DNA from: Winogradskyella sp. PC-19 | GTDB taxonomy: Bacteria > Bacteroidota > Bacteroidia > Flavobacteriales > Flavobacteriaceae | DNA length: 64,000 bases | NCBI RefSeq assembly: GCF_002163855.1 | Contig: NZ_CP019332.1 | Location: 2,831,145 to 2,895,144 of the forward strand | Reading direction: 5' to 3' | Shown here: piece by piece, positions 38,401-47,622 of the stretch | Layout of the letters: every line of letters begins with the position of its first letter | Numbering within the stretch: the first letter of the stretch is position 1 | Notes under the pieces: generated by a model | Seen by the model: only the letters and a program-made list of their open reading frames with translations | Told to the model about the DNA's origin: nothing | The model's database searches: none | Translations under genes and position numbers: made by a program

Positions 38401-38547
38401 GGATGATTTTTATTGATTTGTTATGTCCATTTATTACATTAATGAAAGTCAATGTTATTTTAATTACTAGTTTTCTGTGAAAACAACTACCTAAAACAAA
38501 TAATAAGATGATTAAATACCTGTAAATTAATTCACATTACTTACAAC

Positions 38548-38889
38548 GTCCACTGTGTATGGCGAGTGAGGCGCGCCTCACGAGAAGCCATAATCGCGTC
38601 TCATTTGTTATACATACAGTTGTATGTAGTTTCGTGTGTAGTTCACGTAGACTTGACTAAATATACATAAAATCGGCGAGGTGCGACAAACAGTGGACGT
38701 TGGTATGTAATTAGTAGAAAGGAAGCGTTTGCAAAACGCGATTCTACGTGCCGCAGGCAATTACATACCAACGGTTAGTATATGAAAAGTAGGCGATTTC
38801 GAAGAACTAAACTCTGCGTAAAGTACAAAGTTTGATACGATCCAAAGGCATTGATTTTACTAATATTTCGCCTATTTTTTTTATATTTT
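38548..38889. repeat. Cassette-boundary region R5
   Basis: The long module (38548-38699) contains the 16-bp palindrome GTGAGGCGCGCCTCAC. The gene-less module (38699-38772) is of the GTATGTAATT type. The hairpin site (38773-38889) has arms GTATATGAAAAGTAGGCGA / TCGCCTATTTTTTTTATAT with plus-strand wobbles at stem positions 7 and 12. Confidence 0.75.
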
Positions 38890-40245
38890 GTTAGCAGCTT
38901 TTAATTGTTTTCCAATGGGATAATCCAAGCATTATTCTTTTCATCAATTGTTCCGTTCAATTCCTCCATTACAACTCTTTCAGTTATTGTTATACCTATT
39001 TTGCTCATTTCCTCAAACGTGATTATACCATTATTTGGAAAGTTTTGTCTCGTCCTGTGGATATTAAATCGATTTGAAAATTTTCTGTCAAATGCCTTTT
39101 CTATACCTTCTTTTCCAATCATAAAACCAATTAGTCCTCCCCAAGTGGCAGTAGGATTATCAGAATCCCAACCTGCAAGAGTTCCTATTTTTATTGTTTC
39201 TTTTAAGTCGCCCTCTCCGTAAAAAAGACTTACTAAACTTGCAGCAAAATTTATTCCTGCTGCAAAACAGCCATTACAATATAAATTTCTTGATGTTATG
39301 TTATAGCCGTCTTTTTGGTTAACCTGATATCTGTAGTAAAGTGAATCTCTTGTTTGTTCCCAAGGAATACCTGACTTATATAAGAGTCTAGTATAATCAT
39401 ACATTTTTGCTGGATAGGAATCATTTGGCAGTTTTTCTCTTGATTTACTCGACATCCAAAGCAGTTTTTCTTTCATGCTACTATTAGAATTTGTGGCATA
39501 CACAAGCGAATACATAGACACATAAAATTTTGAAATATCCTCTGCTTCTTGTCTAGCGGTCGTTTGTATAGGCAATTCTGCTATTTTTAATGCTATATCT
39601 GGTCTTGTAGGTGAAAATAGTCCAAATATTTCCGTGGTTAATTGGGCATCAATCATATCATAATGTTCATTAAGTTTTGGGTTCCCTGTTTCGGGCGGAA
39701 GAACACCAGCTTTCATTAAATCGAATGCTTTTTGATTAGAAACCCATAAATAGTTTTCCTCTTCAGGCTTTATATGTTTTAACCAACCATTTTGTATTTG
39801 CTTTGGGGTAAGTATATTAACTTTATTTGTGTATAGAAGATGTTGATACATAAATTCTATATCTGTATCATCATCTGAGCCCCAAATTTCATCACTTTTT
39901 TTAAATACAAAATCTATGGTAGACGATAAATCGCTGGGAACTCCTTCGCCCCAAATGCTTGGTTGGTCGGGTTTTCCCCAATCGTCTCTAGTGTAAAAAT
40001 CGCCTGTTTTTATTTCCCCAAGATTACCAATTTTATCCATTTCTGTAACCAAACCAGACCAGTTAGCAATGCATTGACCTAGCCAAAACCCGTATAATTG
40101 GTTTTGGTACTTATCTTTTAAAATACTAATAGTTTGTGTTTTATTCTCAATATGAATAGTTTTTTTTACACTTTTTGAAATGCAAGAATTCAAAAGGAAT
40201 AAACAAAGTAATATAGAAATAAAGTTTCTCATAATTGCTGCTAAC
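38890..40245 (-). mobile_element. Cassette C5: ADP-ribosylglycohydrolase-type gene
   Basis: The ends GTTAGCAGC and GCTGCTAAC are perfect reverse complements. The gene fills the cassette almost completely: its stop is 3 bp inside one end and its ATG is about 5 bp inside the other. Confidence 0.72.
38901..40232 (-). CDS. ADP-ribosylglycohydrolase (DraG/ARH) family lipoprotein
   Basis: I place the start at 40232, giving a lipoprotein signal (MRNFISILLCLFLLNSC). An upstream in-frame start would add 19 residues encoded by the neighbouring repeat and is not credible. ARH-type metal-binding motifs are present: WGSDDDTDIEFMY and AGWDSDNPTATWGGLIG, together with the SDLSSTIDFVF stretch. The family removes ADP-ribose from proteins or hydrolyses related bonds. 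A periplasm-facing lipidated form is unusual for macromolecular de-ADP-ribosylation and may act on other substrates. Confidence 0.88.
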   Translation of the reverse strand: MRNFISILLCLFLLNSCISKSVKKTIHIENKTQTISILKDKYQNQLYGFWLGQCIANWSGLVTEMDKIGNLGEIKTGDFYTRDDWGKPDQPSIWGEGVPSDLSSTIDFVFKKSDEIWGSDDDTDIEFMYQHLLYTNKVNILTPKQIQNGWLKHIKPEEENYLWVSNQKAFDLMKAGVLPPETGNPKLNEHYDMIDAQLTTEIFGLFSPTRPDIALKIAELPIQTTARQEAEDISKFYVSMYSLVYATNSNSSMKEKLLWMSSKSREKLPNDSYPAKMYDYTRLLYKSGIPWEQTRDSLYYRYQVNQKDGYNITSRNLYCNGCFAAGINFAASLVSLFYGEGDLKETIKIGTLAGWDSDNPTATWGGLIGFMIGKEGIEKAFDRKFSNRFNIHRTRQNFPNNGIITFEEMSKIGITITERVVMEELNGTIDEKNNAWIIPLENN

Positions 40246-40589
40246 GTCCACTGTGTATGGCGAGTGAGGCGCGCCTCACGAGAAGCCATAATCGCGTCTC
40301 ATTTGTTATACATACAGTTGTGTGTAGTTTCGTGAGGAGTTCTCGTAGACTTGACTAAATATACAATAAAATTGGGAGGCGAGATTAACAGTGGACGTTG
40401 GTGAGTAATTAGTAGAAAGGGAGCGTTTGCAAAACGCGATTCTACGTGCCGCAGGCAATTACTCACCAACGTGTTTGTGTATGGTTAGTTGCGTGGTTAA
40501 GCAACTAAGTTAACAAACAAATCACAGATAAAAAATTCAAGCGGAATTTTCGTAAGTCGGCAGTGACCAAGCAATTAATTATACACGGT
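40246..40589. repeat. Cassette-boundary region R6
   Basis: The long module (40246-40397), the GTGAGTAATT-type gene-less module (40397-40470) and a hairpin site (40471-40589) are chained. The hairpin is closely related to that of R3, including the TATACACGGTG right end. Confidence 0.75.
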
Positions 40590-40797
40590 GTTGGCAATAG
40601 TTATTTTTTATAAACAGAAACATTTAAATGTACATTTTTTTATTTGAAATTTAAAAAAGTGTCATTCTTATTTTGAAGTGTTAGGCTAGAACTAGATTTT
40701 GATTAAAATTGATGTATAAAAATGATTATGTGTTCAGTAAGACTATATTGGGAAAATCTAATATGTATTAAAGATGTTGGCATTGCCTTTTATGGTA

Positions 40798-40992
40798 TCA
40801 ACAATTTTTCGGGATTTCTCGATATAGATATTTTAATCTATTTAGTTCGTCTAAAACTTTTATTGCCTTATATTCGGCAATATCACTTAAAGCAGAATCA
40901 ATTTGGCGCAAATTATAAACCTGCTCAACAAGATGTTTGTAGCGCTCATTGAGTTTTAGCTGATAAGTTTTTATTGAATCATTTGATTTCAT
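40798..40992 (-). CDS. Small helical protein, Lacal_2735-like
   Basis: The 64-residue product is charged and helical, with a pattern (LNERYKHLVEQVYNLRQIDSALSDIAEYKAIKVLDELNRL) that resembles the small flavobacterial Lacal_2735 family. That family has no known function. ATG start, A-rich context and a normal stop favour a real gene; because it is short the call is tentative. Confidence 0.5.
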   Translation of the reverse strand: MKSNDSIKTYQLKLNERYKHLVEQVYNLRQIDSALSDIAEYKAIKVLDELNRLKYLYREIPKNC

Positions 40993-41140
40993 TTACTTCG
41001 CTTTTAAATAGATAATCCTTGTTATAAAGATTCTAAGACTAAAAATTATATTCTTTCCATTTTCTTGAGCCTTTAAATTATTTTTTATAGACTAGAAAGC
41101 CTTTATAATCAATAGATTAAGTAGTCTCATTCGAAGTGAT

Positions 41141-41518
41141 TTAGGTGTTGTTAATTAGTTTGAATGAAGTGATGGAGCGTTCTTTTTTAATATTAAGATA
41201 AACTTGCGCCTTCCAAACTTCACCATTCTCTAATAGTATTTCGAATTTGTAATTTTTTCCACTTACCACTTGTGATGCAGCATTAAAAACTTTATTTATT
41301 GGTGACTTTATGTTGTTTTCAGAGATTACGTAATCAGCTAATTCTTTGACAGTATCTGTAACTTCTATCGATTTCCAGCCACCAACTAGATTCTTTTGTT
41401 TTCTATCCATTATCGTCTCTTTATGCTTTGGTAGAGATGTTTTAGTCTTTTCTTTACATTGTACAAATACCATTAATGCTACAGCGATAAATAATAGTAG
41501 AATTACTTTTTTAATCAT
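41141..41518 (-). CDS. Cystatin-like lipoprotein
   Basis: A lipoprotein signal (LLLFIAVALMVFVQC) is followed by a cystatin-like fold. A Gly pair near the start of the domain (LVGGWKSIEV), an alpha helix (KELADYVISENNIKSPINKVFNAAS), the first-loop motif QVVSG matching the QxVxG of cysteine-protease inhibitors, and a Trp in the later hairpin (GEVWKAQVYL) occur in the expected order. It could inhibit papain-like proteases at the cell surface. Length (125) suits a single cystatin domain. The family call comes from motif order only. Confidence 0.7.
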   Translation of the reverse strand: MIKKVILLLFIAVALMVFVQCKEKTKTSLPKHKETIMDRKQKNLVGGWKSIEVTDTVKELADYVISENNIKSPINKVFNAASQVVSGKNYKFEILLENGEVWKAQVYLNIKKERSITSFKLINNT

Positions 41519-41521
41519 ATT

Positions 41522-41988
41522 TTATGTTTTAAAAAATGACTGATATGTTTTAAAATTGAATATGAGTGGTTGAAAGGAGGGTAGCCATTCAATGTCGTTT
41601 TCTTTTTTTTGTGAAGGAATTATAAAAGCCGTATTTCTTCCAATATGTTCCCAATAAATATGCTTGTTGTCTTTTCTCACTTTTATATACAAATAAACAC
41701 AGCAACCATCAGCACAACCATACAATGGGGCAATGTTGGTTGCTCCTCCCTCTGGAATTGGTGATTTTAAAAACTCTTCTTTACTATGGTATATATCTAT
41801 CAGTTTTTCCCCAAGTAAAGCACAAAGAAATGTTTAAACCGTCCTTTCGAAAATAATACTTTATGACTTTTCTTTAACGTTTCTTGTAGCGAATGCCCAT
41901 CGATAAAAACCTCATCAACAGACACCTGAGCGTATGCTATTGTAGTGGTTACTTTTTCTCGTGTTATGTTGTTGATATTTGCGCCCAT
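41522..41988 (-). pseudogene. Frameshifted gene of unknown family
   Basis: Two adjacent frames read as one protein. The first gives MGANINNITREKVTTTIAYA through KGRFKHF and ends early; the second continues with LCALLGEKLIDIYHSKEEF to a normal end, without a start codon of its own apart from an internal TTG. The break lies near 41805-41835. The joined product would be about 150 residues and has no signal peptide. I do not recognise the family. A sequencing error would also explain it. Confidence 0.65.
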
Positions 41989-42034
41989 AATGCTTTAAAG
42001 GGCTTACTTTCCATTTTGGAATGAAAGCCTTATT

Positions 42035-43777
42035 TTATTTTTTATAAACAGAGACACCTTCTTTAATTGTTTCTAAAACAACGATATCTTTAATATTTTC
42101 TTCTTTAACCTTTAATGGGTTTTTGTCTAAAATAACTAAGTCTGCTAATTTTCCAGTTTCTATAGTTCCTTTGTTATTTTCTTCAAAATGTTGATACGCC
42201 GACCAATCTGTAATACCTTTTAAAGCTTCATAAGGCGTTAATTTTTCTCCTTCGCCAATCAATTTTCCAGATCTAGATTTACGTTCAACGGTTATACCAA
42301 CCATTCGCATTAAATTGGGTAAAGCAACAGGAGCGTCTGTATGTATTGTGACTCTTAATCCCTTATTTAAGGCGGTTCTTGTTGGACTGATTTTGTTACC
42401 TAACTCATCTCCAATAATTTCCTTATGCCAGTCTCCCCAATAAAAAGTATGTAGCGGAAACAAAGAGGCAATAACATCTAATTCTTTATACGCATCTAAT
42501 TGGTCTTCTCTAACATATTGACCATGAATCAAAACATTTCTTCTGTCTTTTTTTTCAAACTCATTTGAAACCTTACGCATTGTTCTAATCATTTGATCCA
42601 TAGCTGCATCACCATTGGCATGTGTCTGAACTTGCCAATTGTTTGCAAAAGCTTTTCTATATAATGACTCTAGAACACTATCTTCAGGTATTGCTGGATA
42701 TCCTAAATAACCTTCTTTAGCACCATCTGGCGGTAATAAGTAGGGCTGAGTTCTCCATGCCGTTCTACCTTGAGGAGAACCGTCTAACGTTAATTTCATG
42801 CCTCCAATACGATATTTTTTATTGTATTTTCTAGAATTCCATTTTGTATTCATAAGCGTATCTACGAACAAATAATCCACATAACTCACTACGTCAAGTT
42901 TTAGTTTGTTTTCCTCTGCTTTACCAGCTAAGAAGGCATGATTTTCAAGCATTGCTCTTCCTTCTTGTGCTGTTGTATACCCAAATGATAAAGCCATATC
43001 TTGTCCAGATTCGAAAAAAGTTTCTGAAGCCTGTTTAGTTTGTGGTGTTAACGCTTTTGCATAATAAGGTATTGCAGCAAGTTCTTCTAAAACACCATTA
43101 GGTTCATTTCCGTTTTCTCTTCTAATAAGACCTCCTTCAGGATCTTTTGTTTCTGAATTAATATTTAAAAGCTCTAAACCTTTAGAATTTACAACTGCAA
43201 AATGTCCTGAAATATGTATAATCATTATTGGGAATTCAGTCGACACTTGATCAAGATCATGCTTTGTTGGAAAACGTTTTTCTTCAAGTACACTATCATC
43301 AAATCCTGCACCAAAAATCCATCCTGTTAATGCACGATTTTCAGTTGTATTCCACGCTGTTAATATGTTAATAATCGCAGCCATATTATTGGCACCAGCA
43401 TCTGGTGGCGGTAATATTTGTGCTCCAATAGCTTGTGATGAGAAGTTTGAAAAGTGTGCATGAGCATCTATAAAGCCTGGTAGCATAGTTTTTCCTTGTA
43501 AATCAACTTGTTCGGCCTTACCTTCAAATCGAGAAAGAGCATCGGCTTTACTTCCCGTAAAAATAATTTTACCTTCCCGCTGCACTACTGCTTCAACGTA
43601 AGTAGGTGTTTCACCTGCCATAGTAATTATGTCACCCCCGTAATATAATGTTTGTTGCAGTTTATAGGGCTCAGCGACCGCTGTTCCTTCTATTGCCTCT
43701 GTTGCGTTCTCTTTAGTCTCTTTGCAACTTGTTAGTATGATTACTAACAGTAGTAATAATTTTGATACATGTCTCAT
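42035..43777 (-). CDS. Amidohydrolase (YtcJ-like) lipoprotein
   Basis: The protein starts with a lipoprotein signal (LLLLVIILTSC). The amidohydrolase_3 family pattern is clear: TLYYGGDIITMAGETPTYVEAVVQREGKIIFTG, the metal-binding GFIDAHAHFSN, MKLTLDGSPQGRTAW, QVQTHANGDAAMDQ, VTIHTDAPVALPNLMRM and the C-terminal GTIETGKLADLVILDKNPL. Enzymes of this group hydrolyse amides or formamides, but the substrate is unknown. It is a paralogue of the gene at 43972 and of the remnant between them. Confidence 0.9.
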   Translation of the reverse strand: MRHVSKLLLLLVIILTSCKETKENATEAIEGTAVAEPYKLQQTLYYGGDIITMAGETPTYVEAVVQREGKIIFTGSKADALSRFEGKAEQVDLQGKTMLPGFIDAHAHFSNFSSQAIGAQILPPPDAGANNMAAIINILTAWNTTENRALTGWIFGAGFDDSVLEEKRFPTKHDLDQVSTEFPIMIIHISGHFAVVNSKGLELLNINSETKDPEGGLIRRENGNEPNGVLEELAAIPYYAKALTPQTKQASETFFESGQDMALSFGYTTAQEGRAMLENHAFLAGKAEENKLKLDVVSYVDYLFVDTLMNTKWNSRKYNKKYRIGGMKLTLDGSPQGRTAWRTQPYLLPPDGAKEGYLGYPAIPEDSVLESLYRKAFANNWQVQTHANGDAAMDQMIRTMRKVSNEFEKKDRRNVLIHGQYVREDQLDAYKELDVIASLFPLHTFYWGDWHKEIIGDELGNKISPTRTALNKGLRVTIHTDAPVALPNLMRMVGITVERKSRSGKLIGEGEKLTPYEALKGITDWSAYQHFEENNKGTIETGKLADLVILDKNPLKVKEENIKDIVVLETIKEGVSVYKK

Positions 43778-43791
43778 TGTTTATCTTAATT

Positions 43792-43960
43792 TTAGTTATT
43801 GTTATAAATAGTAGCACCTTTTTTTATGCTTTTCATAATTTCAATATTATTTATTTCAATTTCAGGTGTTACTAATGGTGCTTTGTCTAGAATCACTAGA
43901 TCTGCATTTTTTTCCAACTTCTAGTGAACCATTCATATTCGCTTCAACACATTGTTCGAC
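43792..43960 (-). pseudogene. C-terminal remnant of a third amidohydrolase gene
   Basis: The minus strand encodes VEQCVEANMNGSLEVGK and then, after a one-base shift, KNADLVILDKAPLVTPEIE and a tail ending TIYNNN. This is the usual C-terminal end of amidohydrolase_3 proteins, as in both neighbours. The region upstream meets a stop in this frame and then the next gene, so only the tail survives. Confidence 0.75.
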
Positions 43961-43971
43961 TAATTACGATA

Positions 43972-45735
43972 TTATTTTCCACCCTTGAGATTGTTAGATT
44001 TAACAATATTGAATCCTCCTTCAAATATAGTTGCTAGGACCTTAATGTTTTTTATCTCCATAGGATCTACAGAGAATGGACTTTCGTTTAGAATCACAAG
44101 ATTAGCTCTTTTCCCTTCAGCAATAGAACCTATTTGTTTTTCTAAATTTAAGGTTCTTGCTGCGTCTATGGTAATCGCCTTCATTGCTTCGAACACAGGT
44201 ATTTTCTGATCTTGTGAAAAGGAGTTTTTCTCTGAGGTAACTCTATTAATCGCTGTCCATGCAATCGTTAATGGTTCCATTGGAGCCATTGAGAAGTCGG
44301 AATGAAATGAGACCGGAATGTCCCTTTTTACTAAACTATTGATTCTGACTAAATTTTCGCCTCTTTCTTTTCCTAGTCCATTTTCACTATACTTATCAGC
44401 TAGCGCCCATAAGTAATATGGGTTAACTGAAGCTTCGACTCCTAGTTCTTTAATTTCTTGTGCCATATCATCCGTATAATATCCCATATGGTGAAGGGTA
44501 AACCTATGGTTCTTTCTAGCATTTCGTTTTTGATCTAATTCAAGAAAATCCAATACTTGCTGAATTCCTTTGTCTCCGTTAGAATGTACATGAATCTTAT
44601 AGTCATTATCCCAATACATACTAATTTGCTCTTGAAATAAATCTAAAGGCGTCATCCATTCTCCATGGTGCCCATCCGTATAATCATCTTTCATTTGCAT
44701 GAGTTGAGAATAAATAGCTCCATCAGAAAATAACTTCACTTGTTTTGGTAAAAAATGAATATTATCTGTGTTGTAGGTGTCACTTAATGTTTCCATAAAG
44801 GCCATAGCTTCCTCATTACCACCTTTCATTCCAAATAATTGTGTACCACTCGGAATAAGGTAAACATCATAAGGTGGTTCTTTAGCCATTTCTTTTTTTA
44901 ATAGTGCTATCTCACCATCAAAATCTGCACTAGGAAATCCAGGTTCTGCAACCGTTGTAATTCCATTTTGTTGAATCAATTGGGTCATCATGCCTAGTCC
45001 CTCCATATAACGTGTTGGTTCTAGCATGATGGGAGCCATTTTCGGAACTAGTGCAAGCCAACCACCTTCGTAGAAATGTCCTTTATCCCATTCTACTTGA
45101 GAATTCCCTTTAAAATCATTTTCAGTAATACCCAATAATTCAATGGCAGCATCATTCAAATAAATTTCATGAAAGGAACGGTGTATTATTCCCACAGGTT
45201 TGTCTTTGGTAATGGTATTAATCATGTCTCGAGATAACTCCCCATGCCACAATTGATGATAGCCCCAAATGAAGTACATTTCTCCATCTTTAGCATTTTC
45301 AGTAATTGATTTTGTAATAGCATCAATATACGCATCATGTCCTGAAACCCCTTTTTTAGTCCCAGTAGGTAGAACCCAATCGTAGGGGGCTATAATTTCA
45401 TTTGGAAGCATTGTTGCTGCTAGGGAAGGATGCACATGCGGCTCTACAAAACCTGGCATGAGAGTATTTCCTTTAAGGTTGTGCTTTTTTGAGTTTGGAA
45501 ATTCCTTTTCGGCACCCGCTAGAGCTCCAACAAATACAATTTCATCGTCTTGGGTAACGATAGCCTCGGCCATTTCAAGACTATTGCCGTCCATAGTGAC
45601 AATATCACCACCCATGTAGAGCACTGATGAAATTTTTGGATTTGTTTCTACTTGATTATCCTTATTACTATTATTCATCTTGCATCCAATAATAAGGATA
45701 CTAATAAAAAGACTAAGTGTTATTTTTAGTTTCAT
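43972..45735 (-). CDS. Amidohydrolase (YtcJ-like) lipoprotein
   Basis: This is the second intact amidohydrolase_3 gene of the cassette, with a lipobox (ILIIGC). Motifs are VLYMGGDIVTMDGNSLEMAEAIVTQDDEIVFVG, metal-binding GFVEPHVHPS, KLFSDGAIYSQLMQM, KIHVHSNGDKGIQQVLDF, FHSDFSMAPMEPL and the GSIAEGKRANLVILNESPF end. It is as long as its neighbour (587 residues) but clearly diverged, so the duplication is not recent. Substrate unknown. Confidence 0.9.
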   Translation of the reverse strand: MKLKITLSLFISILIIGCKMNNSNKDNQVETNPKISSVLYMGGDIVTMDGNSLEMAEAIVTQDDEIVFVGALAGAEKEFPNSKKHNLKGNTLMPGFVEPHVHPSLAATMLPNEIIAPYDWVLPTGTKKGVSGHDAYIDAITKSITENAKDGEMYFIWGYHQLWHGELSRDMINTITKDKPVGIIHRSFHEIYLNDAAIELLGITENDFKGNSQVEWDKGHFYEGGWLALVPKMAPIMLEPTRYMEGLGMMTQLIQQNGITTVAEPGFPSADFDGEIALLKKEMAKEPPYDVYLIPSGTQLFGMKGGNEEAMAFMETLSDTYNTDNIHFLPKQVKLFSDGAIYSQLMQMKDDYTDGHHGEWMTPLDLFQEQISMYWDNDYKIHVHSNGDKGIQQVLDFLELDQKRNARKNHRFTLHHMGYYTDDMAQEIKELGVEASVNPYYLWALADKYSENGLGKERGENLVRINSLVKRDIPVSFHSDFSMAPMEPLTIAWTAINRVTSEKNSFSQDQKIPVFEAMKAITIDAARTLNLEKQIGSIAEGKRANLVILNESPFSVDPMEIKNIKVLATIFEGGFNIVKSNNLKGGK

Positions 45736-45780
45736 GAGTAGATTTTAATTAATATAAATTATTTAATTGATGTTTGTATA

Positions 45781-46494
45781 CTAGTCAACCTTTTTTAAAC
45801 CAATTAGTAGCTCATTATCTCTGTCAAAAAAAAGCAATTCTAAACCATTATGTTTATAATACTTGACTTGGCTTAAAGCTGAATTAAAATTATTTGGGGT
45901 CGTCATTTCTGCACATAGTTTTTTTGTACCCATTAGAGGTCCAAAACTAATTTTTCCTTCTTTTAAAGTTTCTAATTTTCCCCTAAAACGATTACAACCA
46001 TTAGATCCCATTATGCTCCTGGTATTTGTATTAAGTTCTATTGTAGGTATGGATTTTAAAGCGATATCTTTTAAGTTGTCAATTCCTTTTAATTGGGTAA
46101 TCATCCAAATATCATTTAGAGGTAAAAAGGGGTCCGTGTCTTTGGATAGTATTTCGATCAGCTTATACTCTAAAAAAGACTTATCAGCAGGTAAATTACT
46201 TCTATCTAAAGTATCCACTGAAACTTTTAATTTATAGATATATCCTGGCTCAAAATTAAAACCCTTAATTTCTTGGTAGAAGTTCGTCCAGTCTTCACTT
46301 TCGCTATTTTTAACGTTAAAGCATTGCATAGGGCCAACACCTACACAATCTACTTTTGCACTATTAATCCAAATGGTTTGTTCATTGATATTTGTTTCAC
46401 ACGACATAATTAATAAGGCTGGTATTATTAAACATAAATACTTTTTAATATTGGAAGTTTTTAAATTCGCGTTCATTAGTTTAGTGTTTAGCAT
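45781..46494 (-). CDS. DUF4377 and META (HslJ-like) domain lipoprotein
   Basis: A lipoprotein signal (LIIPALLIMSC) is preceded by either of two in-frame ATG codons; the second, at 46476, gives a more usual signal length. A DUF4377 domain (INEQTIWINSAKVDCVGVGPMQCFNVKNSESEDWTNFYQEIKGFNFEPGYIYKLKV) is followed by a META/HslJ domain (IMGSNGCNRFRGKLETLKEGKISFGPLMGTKKLC). The META family is linked to heat-inducible or resistance-associated envelope proteins. It follows the next gene by 4 bp. Confidence 0.87.
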   Translation of the reverse strand: MLNTKLMNANLKTSNIKKYLCLIIPALLIMSCETNINEQTIWINSAKVDCVGVGPMQCFNVKNSESEDWTNFYQEIKGFNFEPGYIYKLKVSVDTLDRSNLPADKSFLEYKLIEILSKDTDPFLPLNDIWMITQLKGIDNLKDIALKSIPTIELNTNTRSIMGSNGCNRFRGKLETLKEGKISFGPLMGTKKLCAEMTTPNNFNSALSQVKYYKHNGLELLFFDRDNELLIGLKKVD

Positions 46495-46498
46495 TGTG

Positions 46499-46906
46499 TT
46501 AATTTTTAGTTATTAAACCTAATACTTCCACTTTAACTCTTTTAGTGAGGAGCATATTACCGTAACCTTCGTAATGGATTTCAACTTTTTTGACAGATTC
46601 TTTTTTTTCTGTTTTTATAGGTATTGAAGAAGTACCCTTAGTTAATACACCCGTTCCTTTCGGTGTGTGTTCTTGTTTATCAGACGAACTATAGATAAAT
46701 ATGTTTTTTTTTATCTTTAATGAACCTTGTTTACACCGCAACTTAATTTTTCTTATGTCTCGATTATTACCTAATAAGTTGATAATGTCTTTATCTGCTT
46801 TGTAGCTAACATCTTTTTTAGCTAGTACAACCCAACTATCATCATTTTGAGCCATGAAAAAACTCGAATTTATCATGAACAGTGCAAGAAGAATTATATT
46901 TCTCAT
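46499..46906 (-). CDS. Secreted protein, possibly DUF2541-like
   Basis: The 135-residue product has a signal peptide (LFMINSSFFMAQ). The mature part has the pattern WVVLAKKDVSYKADKDIINLLGNNRDIRKIKLRC, then basic beta-strand segments and VKKVEIHYEGYG. This resembles the DUF2541 group in the order of strands, but I am not sure. It lies 35 bp after the broken outer-membrane gene and 4 bp before the DUF4377 gene. Confidence 0.65.
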   Translation of the reverse strand: MRNIILLALFMINSSFFMAQNDDSWVVLAKKDVSYKADKDIINLLGNNRDIRKIKLRCKQGSLKIKKNIFIYSSSDKQEHTPKGTGVLTKGTSSIPIKTEKKESVKKVEIHYEGYGNMLLTKRVKVEVLGLITKN

Positions 46907-46941
46907 AATTGCTTTTTATATTTATTATAAAAATTAATCAT

Positions 46942-47538
46942 TTATTGATGTTTAGTATTCTGTTTCCTTTTTATTAATGTTTCTTTTTTTGCCATATTTT
47001 TACTTACTGTCAATGCGAGTCCCCAAGAATTATAGTAGTTCCATTTAGCGTCCCAAACTAAAGCGGCACCAATTTCCCAATTACCAGGTAGGTGAAAACC
47101 ATATTCAGCCCCTAATCGTGTCATCATGAGGGTGCTTTCCTTTGCAAATTCGGCACCGACTCCAGCTATTAGAATGAGTCGTTTTCCAGGCTTATATTAT
47201 AATACAGGAACGCTCGCAATAGGATAGGACCGCTCTAATAATTCTTCATCTCCGTGTTCAATAATAAATGATTCTAAAATAAGGTCATTCTGAAGCCCAA
47301 TGGCTAATTTATCAGAAAACCAATAATCATAATTTAAGGACCACGAGGCTAATGCCAGCCATTTCGTATCACCATCAATTTTACCTTCAGAAACATGTGT
47401 ATGACCTAAGCCAATAGTCAGTCTGCTAGCACCCTTATTATCTTTATATTCTTGTTCTTTTAAAACAGAATTATTGTTTTGAGAATAGCCTATTGTATAC
47501 ACCATAAGAACGAAAAACGTCAATAAACTAATCTTCAT
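46942..47538 (-). pseudogene. Outer-membrane protein gene with an in-frame stop
   Basis: A signal peptide (TFFVLMVYTIGYSQ) and beta-barrel strands (GASRLTIGLGHTHVSEG ... LNYDYWFSDKLAIGLQNDLILESF) run to a TAA at 47197-47199. The same frame continues directly with YKPGKRLILIAGVGAEF and AEYGFHLPGNWEIGAALVWDAKWNYYNSWGLALTV, the expected end of the barrel. A single base change of a Tyr codon would explain the stop. The full product would be about 197 residues. Confidence 0.8.
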
Positions 47539-47622
47539 TGTAATTTTTTATTAATCTAATTTTCCTTCTTTAGCATCACTTTTCATTTCCTCATTCAGTC
47601 TAGAGTTTTAATTATTGCCAAC

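Larger units (their letters stand above)
40590..47622 (-). mobile_element. Cassette C6: seven-kilobase multi-gene cassette
   Basis: The ends GTTGGCAATA and TATTGCCAAC are perfect reverse complements 7 kb apart. No internal boundary site is visible. The content is all on the minus strand: a small helical gene, a cystatin-like gene, amidohydrolase genes, DUF4377/META and outer-membrane genes, three of them broken. About 200 bp next to the left end hold no gene that I can support. Confidence 0.6.

Noticed and set aside
40233-40289. N-terminal extension of the ADP-ribosylglycohydrolase
   Set aside because: The extra 19 codons come from the long repeat module and would bury the lipoprotein signal; the ATG at 40232 is the sensible start.
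40722-40952. Plus-strand open frame
   Set aside because: It overlaps the more plausible small minus-strand helical gene and has no recognisable protein character.
41800-41988. Independent 62-residue gene
   Set aside because: Its sequence continues naturally in the next frame, so it is the first part of a frameshifted gene.
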